Shown here one piece after another: positions 9,451 through 17,990 of a DNA stretch of 64,000 nucleotides (within the stretch, counting starts at the first letter, position 1; the number at the start of each line of letters is the position of its first letter). The stretch is from positions 310,001 through 374,000 of the forward strand of contig CAXXLB010000014.1 in assembly GCA_963664675.2 (NCBI GenBank), given 5' to 3'. The notes beneath the pieces were generated by a model that had not been told where the DNA came from, searched no databases, and was given only the letters and a program-made list of their open reading frames with translations. The position numbers and the translations under genes are program-made. The stretch comes from JASGMR01 sp963664675 (GTDB taxonomy: Bacteria; Thermotogota; Thermotogae; Petrotogales; Kosmotogaceae).

Positions 9451-10194
9451 ATGAAGAAAATTTCTTTTTTAATGTTGATATTGTTGTTATCATTTATGAC
9501 ATTTTGTGCAGCGATAAAAGACAGTGAAGATTCCTACAAACTTCTTGGAGACTTCAATAACGATGATTATGTGAATATACTCGATCTTTCACTTTTTGCC
9601 AATCATTATCGTACTTCACAGGGAGATGAAAGATATGATATTCTGTATGATATTGCACCGGCGTATTTGGGAACAGGAGAATGGGCGAATATATATTCAG
9701 TGAAAAATCCCGATGGAGTGATCGACATAAGGGATTTATCCATATTCGCCAACAATTATAGAAAATATGCCCCTGAAATTTTACCGGATAATTCCCTTTC
9801 AATTTCCGATGAGACATTCGCAACGGAAAGCAGTGGTGCAATCAAAATACATGCCAAAACGATCAATGATGTGAAGGGAATTCAGCTGGAAATATATTAC
9901 AACACGGCTTTCTTTTATAACGTCAAAGAAGTAGATATAGAGATTATAAATGAAGAATTAAAAAACTGGATGTCGATATCGAACTTCGATGAGCCCGGAA
10001 GAATAATTTATGCAATAGCCGGTGAAAATCCTATAAATATTCAAAATGAAAATATAATAAGTATCTCTTTAACGACAAAGAATGTGGTAGGTTCAACCGA
10101 AATAATTTTTGGATTGGAAACGAAGTGCAGTAATTCTTACGATCAGGATCTGAATGTAGATATTTCAGATATTGGTCATATAAAAATACAGTAA
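9451..10194 (+). CDS. Secreted dockerin-cohesin-like protein
   Basis: After a signal peptide (KISFLMLILLLSFMTFCAA) come two dockerin-type calcium-loop/helix units: DFNNDDYVNILDLSLFANHY, with Asp/Asn at the expected ligand positions, and NPDGVIDIRDLSIFANNYR. The C-terminal part (GAIKIHAKTINDVKGIQLEIYYNTAFF) resembles the cohesin-like domain of the preceding lipoprotein. It begins 13 bases after that gene, so the two are probably co-transcribed. A dockerin here and a cohesin next door suggest they bind each other at the cell surface. No glycoside hydrolase is present, so this would be a non-cellulosomal use of the pair. The domain calls rest on motif recognition only. Confidence 0.75.
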   Translation: MKKISFLMLILLLSFMTFCAAIKDSEDSYKLLGDFNNDDYVNILDLSLFANHYRTSQGDERYDILYDIAPAYLGTGEWANIYSVKNPDGVIDIRDLSIFANNYRKYAPEILPDNSLSISDETFATESSGAIKIHAKTINDVKGIQLEIYYNTAFFYNVKEVDIEIINEELKNWMSISNFDEPGRIIYAIAGENPINIQNENIISISLTTKNVVGSTEIIFGLETKCSNSYDQDLNVDISDIGHIKIQ

Positions 10195-10195
10195 C

Positions 10196-10468
10196 TGGAC
10201 CATTTTTCAGTCATCGTTTTACAATCGCTCGGCTATTGCTAATCTATTGTTGGCCCATAGTTTTGCTTTTATTCTCTGTTTTCTACTTATCTGTTATCTT
10301 ATGATGTTCTCTTTCGGCCTTTTTTCAAGCACTATGATACACTAAGCACAGCTTTTTGTTCTCTGTTTTCTGTTCTCCGTGCTTCTTTTTTTAATTTTTT
10401 CACTATGCACCGGACACCGCTTTTCAGACACCAGACACTATACACCATTGTTTTCCTGTTCTCTATTC
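10196..10468. repeat. Degenerate word array A2 (pyrimidine-rich sense)
   Basis: Gene-free and made of words such as CAATCGCTCGGCTATTG, TTTATTCTCTGTTTTCTAC, CACTATGCACCGGACACC, CCAGACACTATACACC and CTGTTCTCTATTCTCC. Bases 10262-10313 are the reverse complement of the conserved block in arrays A1 and A5. The IS3-family element is inserted in this array; words resume on its far side at 11878. Confidence 0.75.
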
Positions 10469-10545
10469 TCCTATTTCACCCCAAAAAAGAATAGGACAAA
10501 GAAACTAGTAATAGTAAAATAAAATAAAGGATAAGAGGTGAAAGA

Positions 10546-10896
10546 ATGAAGAGAAAGAAAAAAGAATACTCTAAGGAATTAAAAATAAAAGTAATAAAAG
10601 AGTACAGAGAGACAGAAATGACATTAGAAGGACTCTCAAATAAATATGCAGTACCCTCAACAACAATATCAGGGTGGGTAGGAAGATACAGGATAAATGG
10701 AGAAGATGAAATAATAAGGGTATTAGGAGACAAAAGGACAAAGAAAGAAAAGATACCACCGGTATTATACAAAGAATATGGATTAGAAAAGAAAAAGGAA
10801 ATGGAAAAAGAAGAACTAATAGATGAATTAGGAACATTAATGATGGAAAATCAAATATTGAAAGAGATATTAAAAAAAACAGAAAAGGAAGAATGA
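10546..10896 (+). CDS. IS3-family transposase OrfA (helix-turn-helix)
   Basis: A 116-residue protein: basic N-terminus (KRKKKEYSKELKIKVIKEY), a helix-turn-helix (LEGLSNKYAVPSTTISGWV) and a C-terminal helical segment with the leucine-zipper look of IS3 OrfA proteins. It is identical to the copy at 49082-49432. Its stop overlaps the orfB start (ATGA), so orfB is probably read by translational coupling rather than the -1 frameshift used by many IS3 members. Confidence 0.9.
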   Translation: MKRKKKEYSKELKIKVIKEYRETEMTLEGLSNKYAVPSTTISGWVGRYRINGEDEIIRVLGDKRTKKEKIPPVLYKEYGLEKKKEMEKEELIDELGTLMMENQILKEILKKTEKEE

Positions 10897-11838
10897 ATAA
10901 AAGAGGCAAATACCTATTAACAAAAGAATTGAAAGAAAAAGGATATCCATTCAAAAGAATAATAGAGATGTTGGAAATAAAGAAAAGCACATATTATTAT
11001 CATTTCAAAGAAAAGAATCAAGCAAAGGAATATAAGAAAAGAGGCAGAAAGAAAAGCGAATTTGTGAATACAATGAATGGGAAGATAAGGAATGAAGAAG
11101 TTAAAGGAACTAATACTGGAAAAGTGTAAGAATGAAGATGCAATGAACCCAGAGTACTATATAAAAACAATGGGCTCAAAGAAGATGAAAAGCTATCTGT
11201 ATTACAAATATGGAATATATATTGGACACAACAGGTTACATGGATTTAGAAAGGAATTAGGGTTGGTAAGAAAATATGAAAACAGGACAAAACACCCAGT
11301 CAAAAGGGCACAGAATAGAACAATAACAAAGCAGAATCAATTATGGGAAGTAGATATAAAGTTCTTTAATGCAGGTAGAGATGGAATAGTACCACTGTTA
11401 GATATAATAGACGTCTATGACAGGAACATAGTAGCAACACACCTAGGAAAGAGATGCACACATGAAGATTTCCTGGAACTAATAGAAATAGCGATAAAAG
11501 CAAGAGGAGAAAAACCAGAGGTGATAAGAACAGATAACGGATCACAATTCAAAGCAAATAAAACAAGAGAAAAAATGGAAGAATTAGGAATAATCCATGA
11601 ATTTGGATACAAACATAATCCTGATTCCCAGGCATTTATTGAATCTCAGCATGCGAATCTGGAAAGAGAATTTGTTGCTTTAAATAAATTTAAGAGTGTA
11701 AAAGACTTGTATTTAAAGTATCTAGTATATATGGATTATTATCACAACTTAAGACCACATTCATCTTTGGGTTATAAAACTCCCAAACAATTTAATGCAA
11801 TTCAGAGCTTTGGCAAGGAAGTTTTAGTAAAACGTTGA
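10893..11838 (+). pseudogene. IS3-family transposase OrfB (DDE integrase), frameshifted
   Basis: Compared with the intact copy at 48141-49085 there is one extra base in the AATGAAGAAGTT stretch around 11092-11100 (AATGAAGAGTT in the other copy). It stops the frame at 11129; the rest continues in another frame to 11838. The integrase core is otherwise whole: LWEVDIKFF (Asp), VIRTDNGSQF (Asp) and DSQAFIESQHANLERE (Glu). A few substitutions separate the copies. As written, this copy cannot make a full OrfB and would depend on the other copy. Confidence 0.85.
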
Positions 11839-11877
11839 TACGTGTTGTTTTTGTCTAATATTTTGGGGTCCGTCCGA

Positions 11878-12010
11878 CTTTTTCTCCAGGCACCATGCAC
11901 TATAACTAATCACTTTTTCCTGTTCTCTGCTCTTTTTCCAGACACTGAACACTAAATACCAAGTACTGCTTCTCTTCTATTGTTAAACTACCGTTCGCCC
12001 ATTTGCTTTT
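11878..12010. repeat. Continuation of word array A2 beyond the IS
   Basis: Words of the same pyrimidine sense resume directly after the IS: CAGGCACCATGCACTATAAC, CCTGTTCTCTGCTC, CCAGACACTGAACACTAAA, CTTCTCTTCTATTG. The array extends to about 50 bases before the start of the downstream ATPase gene. A TATAAT-like sequence near 12018 could be the -10 of that gene. Confidence 0.65.
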
Positions 12011-12060
12011 TTTTATGTTATAATTGTTTACTGGTTAGTAAGTTACTGAGGAGTATACAA

Positions 12061-13407
12061 ATGAAATTTTATAATAGAATTAAAGAGAAAAATTTTTTGA
12101 AAGAAAAAATAAAAGAAGACAAGAAGTCTATGATAGTTATTTATGGGAGAAGAAGGGTGGGGAAAACTTTTCTTTTGAAAAACCTCTTCCCAAAAGCAAA
12201 ATATTTTTTTGTAGACACCAGGTCATCGGAAACGCTGCTTTCAGATTTCTCCGGGGAATTGATCAACGGAAAGTACGATGACTGGGAATCTTTTTTCAAA
12301 GAACTTTTCAAAAGAGAAAATTTAATCATAATCGATGAATTCCAGAACTTCAGTAAAGTGGATAAATCGGTATTCAGTATTTTACAAAAAGTGTGGGATG
12401 AAGAAGAGAAAAATATCAAATTGATTTTATGTGGTTCATATCTGGGAATGATGAAAAAAATCTTTTTGGATTCCAAAGAACCACTTTTTGGAAGATCAAA
12501 ATATCAAATTCAATTGAAACCGTTCACTTTTTTGGATACCTTTGAAATGCTCAGTGATTTTGGATATTCTCTGGAAGAAACCGTGGATTGGTATTCCATA
12601 CTGGGAGGTGTTCCGAATTATCTATGGTATTTAGAGGAAAAAGAACCATTGAAGGACAAGTTAAACGAATTGTTTTTTTCAGATTTTGCTCCTTTCAAAG
12701 ATGAAGGGAAAAATTTGCTTATAGATGAATTTGGTTCAAGTCACCCAGGTTATTTATCGGTTCTGGAGAGTATTGGAATATACAATAAAAACGCTGGAGA
12801 AATTGTGGATAAAAGTAACATGGAAAGGACTAAAGCGATGAAATATGTGAATGAGTTGATAAATTATTTTGAAATAATAAAGAAAGAAACTATATTGTTT
12901 GACAAGAAAAAAAGAGGAGCGAGATACAAAATATCCGACAACTTTCTGAGGTTTTGGTTCTCATTTATTTATTCAAAATATTCTATGGTGGAATATAATC
13001 CTAAAATGGCTTTGGAATATGCATACAAGAATTATAAAAACCTTGTTGGATTTTGCTTTGAAGACATTATCAAACAATTGCTTCCCCTGTTCTATGAAAA
13101 GGGTTTAGTTCCCTGTGAAGTGTTCAGAGCAGGTAAATATTGGGGAAAAGATGAAAAAAATAGAGTTCCGGTTGAAATCGATCTCATTGGAGAATGTGAA
13201 AACAAATTATTAATTGTTGAATGCAAATGGACGAACAAAGTTGTAACTGAAAAAATGATGGAAGAGTTCATACAAAAAACAGAGAATATAAAGACATTGA
13301 AACAAAAGGAATACTTATACATAAGTAAATCAGGATTTCAAAGAAACGAATATAAAAACATAATACAATTATCATTCAATAATATTCAAAAAGCTATCGA
13401 AAACTGA
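12061..13407 (+). CDS. DUF234-type P-loop ATPase
   Basis: About 448 residues. The N-terminus KFYNRIKEKNFLKE and Walker A YGRRRVGKTFLLKN are typical of the archaeal/bacterial ATPase family that ends in a DUF234 domain. A Walker B-like IIIDEFQNF and a sensor-like LILCGSYLGMM follow. The C-terminus (VEIDLIGECENKLLIVECKW) resembles a PD-(D/E)XK nuclease-like DUF234 region. GAGGAG precedes the ATG at 12061, which I prefer to an upstream in-frame start inside the word array. The function of this family is unclear; members are often mobile or horizontally acquired. It stands alone between word arrays. Confidence 0.85.
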   Translation: MKFYNRIKEKNFLKEKIKEDKKSMIVIYGRRRVGKTFLLKNLFPKAKYFFVDTRSSETLLSDFSGELINGKYDDWESFFKELFKRENLIIIDEFQNFSKVDKSVFSILQKVWDEEEKNIKLILCGSYLGMMKKIFLDSKEPLFGRSKYQIQLKPFTFLDTFEMLSDFGYSLEETVDWYSILGGVPNYLWYLEEKEPLKDKLNELFFSDFAPFKDEGKNLLIDEFGSSHPGYLSVLESIGIYNKNAGEIVDKSNMERTKAMKYVNELINYFEIIKKETILFDKKKRGARYKISDNFLRFWFSFIYSKYSMVEYNPKMALEYAYKNYKNLVGFCFEDIIKQLLPLFYEKGLVPCEVFRAGKYWGKDEKNRVPVEIDLIGECENKLLIVECKWTNKVVTEKMMEEFIQKTENIKTLKQKEYLYISKSGFQRNEYKNIIQLSFNNIQKAIEN

Positions 13408-13435
13408 AAAGAAGTATCGTGGAGGAAGCTGTTTT

Positions 13436-13556
13436 CTTGACAGACCCCAGGCACCAAATTGGATATACCCCATACCCTTACCCTCTCTTTCCAACTGCTT
13501 CCCTATCGTTTAACTATTGCTTGCCAATTGTTCTCCTATTGTTCCCCATTCTTGCC
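13436..13556. repeat. Word array A3, first block (pyrimidine-rich sense)
   Basis: Directly after the ATPase gene: CAGACCCCAGGCACC, ATACCCTTACCCTC, CCAACTGCTTCCCTATCG, CTATTGCTTGCCAATTG, TCTCCTATTGTTCCCC. The GCTTCCCTATCG / TATTGCTTGCC words match the complement of the GAAGCGATAG words of array A5. Confidence 0.65.
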
Positions 13557-13608
13557 TAACCAACTTGCAAAGTACTTTATAAAATGGTAAAATTTTATTC
13601 TAGAGAGA

Positions 13609-13677
13609 AATAGTGAAAAAACTCGATTAAATGAATTTATAGGGCTTAATTATGATTAGTTGGGTTTATTCACTATT
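13609..13677. repeat. 22-base imperfect inverted repeat with 25-base loop
   Basis: Left arm 13609-13630 starts AATAGTGAAAAAACTC; right arm 13656-13677 ends GGGTTTATTCACTATT. About 18 of 22 positions pair, with some mismatches possibly wobble pairs. The arm is followed by a T-rich run, so it may terminate transcription, or be the ends of a tiny mobile element. It lies in a stretch (13557-13754) with neither genes nor words. Confidence 0.5.
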
Positions 13678-13708
13678 TTTTTATTTAATTAAGGTCTTGT
13701 AAAAAAGT

Positions 13709-13745
13709 ATCACGTTGATTGAACGATCATCAAAATCATCGTGAT
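13709..13745. repeat. 11-base inverted repeat
   Basis: ATCACGTTGAT at 13709-13719 and ATCATCGTGAT at 13735-13745 pair with one mismatch around a 15-base loop. It is the second hairpin in the gap between the ATPase and four-helix gene 2. No function is visible. Confidence 0.35.
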
Positions 13746-13754
13746 TCAATATGT

Positions 13755-14090
13755 GGAGCAAACAGAGAACATTAACTATTTTCTATTCTCATTACTCACT
13801 TGCTTATATTCCCCTACACCCAATACCCTAAACCCTGTACCCTTATAATTCACTATCCACCCAACACCAATGATCTGTTTTTATTCTTTGCTCTCTGTTT
13901 CACTAAACACTATATACCAGACACCAATCACAAATTCTGTTCTCTATTATCCCATTCTCTATTTACTATAACCAGACACCTGTCACAATATTCTACCTGT
14001 TTTCTCTATACCCTATACCCTAATTTACTCTCTGGTTTTTTCCATTCTCTATTCTCCATTATCGATTCTCCCTTATACAGTGGTAAAATG
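13755..14090. repeat. Word array A3, second block upstream of four-helix gene 2
   Basis: Dense varied words in pyrimidine sense: CCCTAAACCCTGTACCC, CACTATCCACCCAACACC, CACTATATACCAGACACC, CTGTTCTCTATTATCCC, CTATACCCTATACCC, CCATTCTCTATTCTCC. A 107-codon frame here (13800-14123) is only the words read as codons. The array ends about 130 bases before the four-helix gene. Confidence 0.75.
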
Positions 14091-14123
14091 GTTTTTAGAA
14101 AAGGTAGAGAAGGCCAAATGTGA

Positions 14124-14165
14124 ATTAATCGTCGATTAATAGAAGAGTTAATAAATTTTATTAAC
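14124..14165. promoter_or_regulatory. Two perfect palindromes upstream of four-helix gene 2
   Basis: ATTAATCG-T-CGATTAAT at 14124-14140 (8-base arms) and GTTAATAAA-T-TTTATTAAC at 14147-14165 (9-base arms) lie 6 bases apart, 55-97 bases before the GTG at 14221. Both are perfect with a single central base, the form of dimeric repressor operators. AT-richness makes chance palindromes commoner, so the operator role is an inference. Confidence 0.4.
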
Positions 14166-14220
14166 TATGATTTTTTGTCAAGTGGTATTCTGATAACCAT
14201 TATTGATATAGTGAAAAGAA

Positions 14221-14592
14221 GTGAAAATATTGGATTTTAGAAAATTAGAAGTATGGCAGAAAGGGATAGATTTGTCTTTGGAAATATATAAGATAACCAG
14301 AGATTTTCCGAAAGAAGAAATGTATGGCTTATCTGATCAATTAAGAAGGGCAGCAGTTTCAGTTCCATCCAACATTGCTGAAGGAAATGCAAGAACAAGC
14401 ACCAAGGACTATATTAATTTTTTAAACATATCAATTGGTTCTTTATTAGAGATAATAACTCAGATAGAAATTTCCTTTAGATTAGGTTATATAAAAGAAA
14501 ATGATTATGAAAAAGTGTTATCTGAAACGGAAGAAATAAATAAAATGTTAAGTACTATAAAAAGAAAATTAAAAACAAGAATGAAAAAGTAA
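14221..14592 (+). CDS. Four-helix bundle protein (S23/IVP family), copy 2
   Basis: A 123-residue protein, GTG start. It has FRKLEVWQKGIDLSLEIY, SVPSNIAEGNARTST and GSLLEIITQIEISFRLGY, and is clearly the close relative of copy 1 (4107-4499) and more distant from copy 3 (21542-21901). Helical throughout with a basic tail (KRKLKTRMKK). Word arrays lie upstream (13755-14090) and downstream (14735-14877), both in pyrimidine sense. The initiating sugar transferase of locus I follows 294 bases later. Role unknown. Confidence 0.87.
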   Translation: MKILDFRKLEVWQKGIDLSLEIYKITRDFPKEEMYGLSDQLRRAAVSVPSNIAEGNARTSTKDYINFLNISIGSLLEIITQIEISFRLGYIKENDYEKVLSETEEINKMLSTIKRKLKTRMKK

Positions 14593-14734
14593 GGTGGGGA
14601 TTATCATAACTTTTATGGAAAATCAGAAAGAAAAATATAAAAAAGTTTTTATAAATATAAAAAACGTAAAAGTATTTTTGTTTTTAATTTTTTCAACCAT
14701 GTACCTTGGGTTTTATTCTTTTCTCTATATCTTT

Positions 14735-14877
14735 TACTCTAGACTCTACACCCTGCACCCTGTACCCTTTACCCTAATTCACCCTACACCCTGTACCCTA
14801 ATTTTCTCTAAACTCTACACCCTGTACCCTGTACCCTTAACCCTAAGCTCTGTACCCTGCACCCTCTGCGAAAGCAG
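14735..14877. repeat. Word array A3, third block: CCCTGTACCCT words before the locus I transferase
   Basis: Nearly every 12-15 bases has a variant of CTCTACACCCTGTACCCT (CTCTACACCCTGCACCC, CACCCTACACCCTGTACCC, ACCCTGTACCCTTAACCC). The frame 14594-14887 that crosses it is a read-through of this repeat (repeating TLHPVP/TLYPVP) and not a gene. The array ends within about 10 bases of the start of the sugar transferase, overlapping where its promoter and leader should be. Confidence 0.75.
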
Positions 14878-14886
14878 GTGTTCATA

Positions 14887-16179
14887 ATGCATCGCATACG
14901 TGTGTTGAAATCTCTGATTTTACTTCTTTTCATAGTAATCCTTTTTTCTATTCAAATATTCTTATTGAATGATATAACTATAAATTATTTTATTCAGCTT
15001 ATAATACTTGATCTGGCTATTATGATGGGGATCTATGCTTTTAGAGGTTTTGATAATTCAACGTTAAAATCACTGAATTCACTCGTTGTTGCATATTCAG
15101 TTGGTACAATACTTGGAGTGTTGTTCGCGCTTGTCATAATTCTCTTTTTTTCCAATAAACTTGACAAGTTAATATTTATTGTCACCCCTCTGATTTCAGC
15201 TTTTGCGTTTCCCGTGATAATAAAGTTTCTGATAAAAAAAGGAATAAAACAGATGGATAAAAAGAATTATCTTGTGATAGGAAATGAAGAAGAATTCAGG
15301 GACATGTTGAGTGAAGTGGAAGCAGAATCTATGGGAAGAATAAAAATATATAAATATATCAATCCATCGGTGTTAACACTCACAAATGAAATAACCGGAG
15401 AAAGAGTCTTCAACAACATATTGATTGCAGACCCTTCTCTTGCAGAGACTGTGGGCGAAATTCTCCAGAAAGCAAGAGAACTGGGAGTGAGTGTAGAATA
15501 TCTCCCTCATTTGGTTGAAGAAGTATTGCAAAGAATACCGATGAAATTAATAGATGCATATAAAGATTATTATAAAGTAGTATTTTCAAGGGTACATCTA
15601 TCATATAGAAAAAGAGTATTTGATATTCTTATTTCAGGGTTTTGTCTGGCAATATTATCACCAGTATATCTTATAGTATCTTTGATAATATTATCTGAGG
15701 ATGGATGGCCGGCAGTTTTTAAACAGGAAAGAGTAGGTTTGAACAACAAAACATTTGTTATTCATAAATTTCGGACAATGTATAAAAAGGCTGAAGATTC
15801 AGGAGCAAAATATGCAACGGATCAGAAGGATAATGTGTTAAAAGTTGGAAAGCGTATAAGACCTATAAGATTGGATGAAACTCCCCAATTCTGGGATATC
15901 TTGATCGGGAAAATGTCATTTGTGGGTCCCAGACCTGAGCAGCCATGTTTTGCGAAGGAATTGGAGAGACAGCTTCCATATTATAACCTGAGACATAAAT
16001 TGAAACCTGGATTAACAGGGTGGGCCCAGACACAATATCGATATGCTGCAACGTTAGAAGAGCAAGAAAAAAAATTGAGTTATGATCTTTATCATATAAA
16101 AAATCAGACATTCATGTTGGATTTGAATATAATCTTAAGAACAATAGAAACAGTGATATTCAGAAGAGGGGCAAAGTAA
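14887..16179 (+). CDS. Initiating sugar transferase (polyprenyl glycosylphosphotransferase, WbaP/WcaJ-type), locus I
   Basis: About 430 residues: four or five N-terminal membrane helices, a degenerate nucleotide-binding middle part (KNYLVIGNEEEF), a further hydrophobic helix (FDILISGFCLAILSPVYLIV), and the catalytic bacterial sugar transferase domain with KFRTMYKKAED, RLDETPQFWDIL, MSFVGPRPEQP and KPGLTGWAQ. The family moves a sugar-1-phosphate from a nucleotide sugar to undecaprenyl phosphate, the first membrane step of glycan assembly. AGGTG precedes the ATG at 14887; an in-frame GTG at 14878 is less likely. It is a paralogue of 51167-52471 and opens locus I. Confidence 0.93.
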   Translation: MHRIRVLKSLILLLFIVILFSIQIFLLNDITINYFIQLIILDLAIMMGIYAFRGFDNSTLKSLNSLVVAYSVGTILGVLFALVIILFFSNKLDKLIFIVTPLISAFAFPVIIKFLIKKGIKQMDKKNYLVIGNEEEFRDMLSEVEAESMGRIKIYKYINPSVLTLTNEITGERVFNNILIADPSLAETVGEILQKARELGVSVEYLPHLVEEVLQRIPMKLIDAYKDYYKVVFSRVHLSYRKRVFDILISGFCLAILSPVYLIVSLIILSEDGWPAVFKQERVGLNNKTFVIHKFRTMYKKAEDSGAKYATDQKDNVLKVGKRIRPIRLDETPQFWDILIGKMSFVGPRPEQPCFAKELERQLPYYNLRHKLKPGLTGWAQTQYRYAATLEEQEKKLSYDLYHIKNQTFMLDLNIILRTIETVIFRRGAK

Positions 16180-16180
16180 A

Positions 16181-17035
16181 GTGAAAAAAGTTTCAATAAC
16201 AATTGATCTGGAAGATTGGTTTCAGGTAGAGAATCTCAGATCCTATTTTCCAAGGGAATCATGGAAAAAAGATTTAATAAGATTTGAAAAGCCACTAAAT
16301 GATTTGCTTATGCTCTTTAATAAATATAATATTAAGGTTACTTTTTTTGTTTTGGGATGGATTGCAGAAAGATATCCGGAAATAATTGAAAATATTTATA
16401 ATGAAGGACACGAAATCTCAAGTCATGGAATGAGTCATACTCTTAATAATGAACTACATAGTTATCAAATGAAAAGAGAAATCAGAGAATCTAAAAAATT
16501 ACTTGAAGATACTATTGATGATAAGGTTTATGGATATAGAGCTCCAAGTTTTTCGATTTCAGATGATATATTAGAAGTACTTTTAGAGGAGGGATATAAA
16601 TATGATTCTAGTTATTTCCCGTTTGATAAACATAAAAGATATGGAAAATTATCTGAAAAGAAATTAAAAGAAATAAATGAGAAAGGGTTTAAAGAGTTTG
16701 AAATTCCATTAAGTAATTTTTTTAATAATAAGATTCCTTATGCTGGAGGGGCCTATTTTAGGATTTTACCATTATGGTTTATTAAGTTTTTATTTAATCA
16801 TACTGATAAAGAAATCGTTGTATTTTATTTTCATCCCTGGGAGTTCGATACAGGAATGCCCAAAATTAAAGATTTAAGTTTAGGGAAAAAATTTAGACAC
16901 TATTATGGAGTTAAAAGAAATATAAAAAAAATAGATAAATTGATGTTTTATATTAAGAAGAAAAATTTTTGTTTTTATAAACTAAAAGATTTAGGAGACA
17001 TTAAAGTTAATGGAAATAAACATCAGATTATATAA
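16181..17035 (+). CDS. Polysaccharide deacetylase family protein
   Basis: GTG start one base after the previous stop. It begins VSITIDLEDWFQVE, the metal-binding Asp-Glu-Asp motif of the NodB/CE4 family, then HEISSHGMSH (His-x3-His) and YGYRAPSFSIS. The family removes acetyl groups from N-acetylated sugars; this EDWFQ-type subgroup is common in exopolysaccharide clusters. 284 residues, a normal length, with no signal peptide, so probably cytoplasmic. The last codons overlap the next gene by 26 bases. Confidence 0.87.
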   Translation: MKKVSITIDLEDWFQVENLRSYFPRESWKKDLIRFEKPLNDLLMLFNKYNIKVTFFVLGWIAERYPEIIENIYNEGHEISSHGMSHTLNNELHSYQMKREIRESKKLLEDTIDDKVYGYRAPSFSISDDILEVLLEEGYKYDSSYFPFDKHKRYGKLSEKKLKEINEKGFKEFEIPLSNFFNNKIPYAGGAYFRILPLWFIKFLFNHTDKEIVVFYFHPWEFDTGMPKIKDLSLGKKFRHYYGVKRNIKKIDKLMFYIKKKNFCFYKLKDLGDIKVNGNKHQII

Positions 17036-17975
17036 GAAAGAAGATATTCCGCATATTGTTAATTTATTGAACGAGGTTTTTAAAAAACAACAATATTTTG
17101 ATTTAACCAGAGATGTGAATTGGTGGAACTGGAAATATGAAACCAATGTATTTGGTAAATCTATAATTGTTGTTGCGGAGGATAATTCAAAAATAATAGG
17201 TGCTCGTTGTTTATGGCCTTGGGAATTTTGCTGTAGAGGGGAAATAATCAAAGCATATCAACCAGTTGATACAGTGGTTCATCCTGATTATCAAGGTCAG
17301 GGGATATTTAAAAAAATGAATATTTATGCTGTTGATTTTGCAATAAAAGATGATGCAAAACTTCTTTATAATTTTTCAAATAAAAATAGTATTCATGGAA
17401 ATCTCAAATTAGGTTGGCATTTTGTATCAAAATTAGAATGGTGGATCAAAATAAAAAAACCATTGAATCTTTTGAAAAGTAAAAAAAATGATGAAAAGAA
17501 AAAAGTTTTTGATCCAATTACTCCTTTAGATGAAAAAGATTTATTATATATTAAAGATTCTAGAACATATAGTGAATTGCTTAAAACAAAAAAAGACAGA
17601 GATTTTCTAGAATGGAGGTATCTGAAAAATCCTTTTTTTAAATATGGAATTGTTAAAATTGACAAATTTGTTTGTGTTTATATTATTACAGGAAACTCTA
17701 AAAGTAAAACGATGACAGTGGTCGATTTTATTGGAGAAAAGAGTTCGTGTTTTCCTTTAATAAAAAAAATAAACAAAATAGGAAAAGAATGCAATGTTGA
17801 TTTCATAACTTTTTTAAATGATAATACAACTATGAATAAAGGTTTAAACAAATATGGTTATATTAAAATAAAAGAAAAGAATTTAGTTGCATTACCATTA
17901 AACATTTCTTTGGAAAATAAAGTATTAAATTATAAGAATTGGGCAATTTTTGGTGGATTGCATGATTCGTTATAA
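17010..17975 (+). CDS. GNAT-family acetyltransferase
   Basis: 321 residues beginning NIRLYKKEDIPHIVNLLNEVF, a GNAT start. The acetyl-CoA loop is VHPDYQGQGIFKKMN (R/Q-x-x-G-x-G type). An insertion and a second half with EWRYLKNPFFKYG resemble the larger GNAT proteins of polysaccharide loci. It overlaps the deacetylase gene and probably acetylates a sugar precursor or lipid-linked intermediate; the substrate is unknown. Very AT-rich, as are the following genes. Confidence 0.8.
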   Translation: MEINIRLYKKEDIPHIVNLLNEVFKKQQYFDLTRDVNWWNWKYETNVFGKSIIVVAEDNSKIIGARCLWPWEFCCRGEIIKAYQPVDTVVHPDYQGQGIFKKMNIYAVDFAIKDDAKLLYNFSNKNSIHGNLKLGWHFVSKLEWWIKIKKPLNLLKSKKNDEKKKVFDPITPLDEKDLLYIKDSRTYSELLKTKKDRDFLEWRYLKNPFFKYGIVKIDKFVCVYIITGNSKSKTMTVVDFIGEKSSCFPLIKKINKIGKECNVDFITFLNDNTTMNKGLNKYGYIKIKEKNLVALPLNISLENKVLNYKNWAIFGGLHDSL

Positions 17976-17990
17976 TTGGAGAATTAAATA

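Larger units (their letters stand above)
10469..11877 (+). mobile_element. IS3-family insertion sequence, copy 1 (orfB broken)
   Basis: Two-gene element with imperfect ends: left TCCTATTTCACCCCAAAA, right complement TCGGACGGACCCCAAAA. Bounds were set by comparison with the inverted copy at 48102-49509: this copy spans 1409 bases, the other 1408, matching the one-base insertion in orfB. Sequence outside the shared part differs completely. No convincing target duplication is visible. The insertion lies inside a word array. Confidence 0.85.

Noticed and set aside
13800..14123. 107-codon frame in the gap before four-helix gene 2
   Set aside because: It reads the pyrimidine word array (repeating CTL/HYP/TPN text), has no ribosome site and no protein-like pattern.
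14594..14887. 97-codon frame before the locus I sugar transferase
   Set aside because: Its second half is the CCCTGTACCCT array read as TLHPVP/TLYPVP; the first half has no recognisable content.
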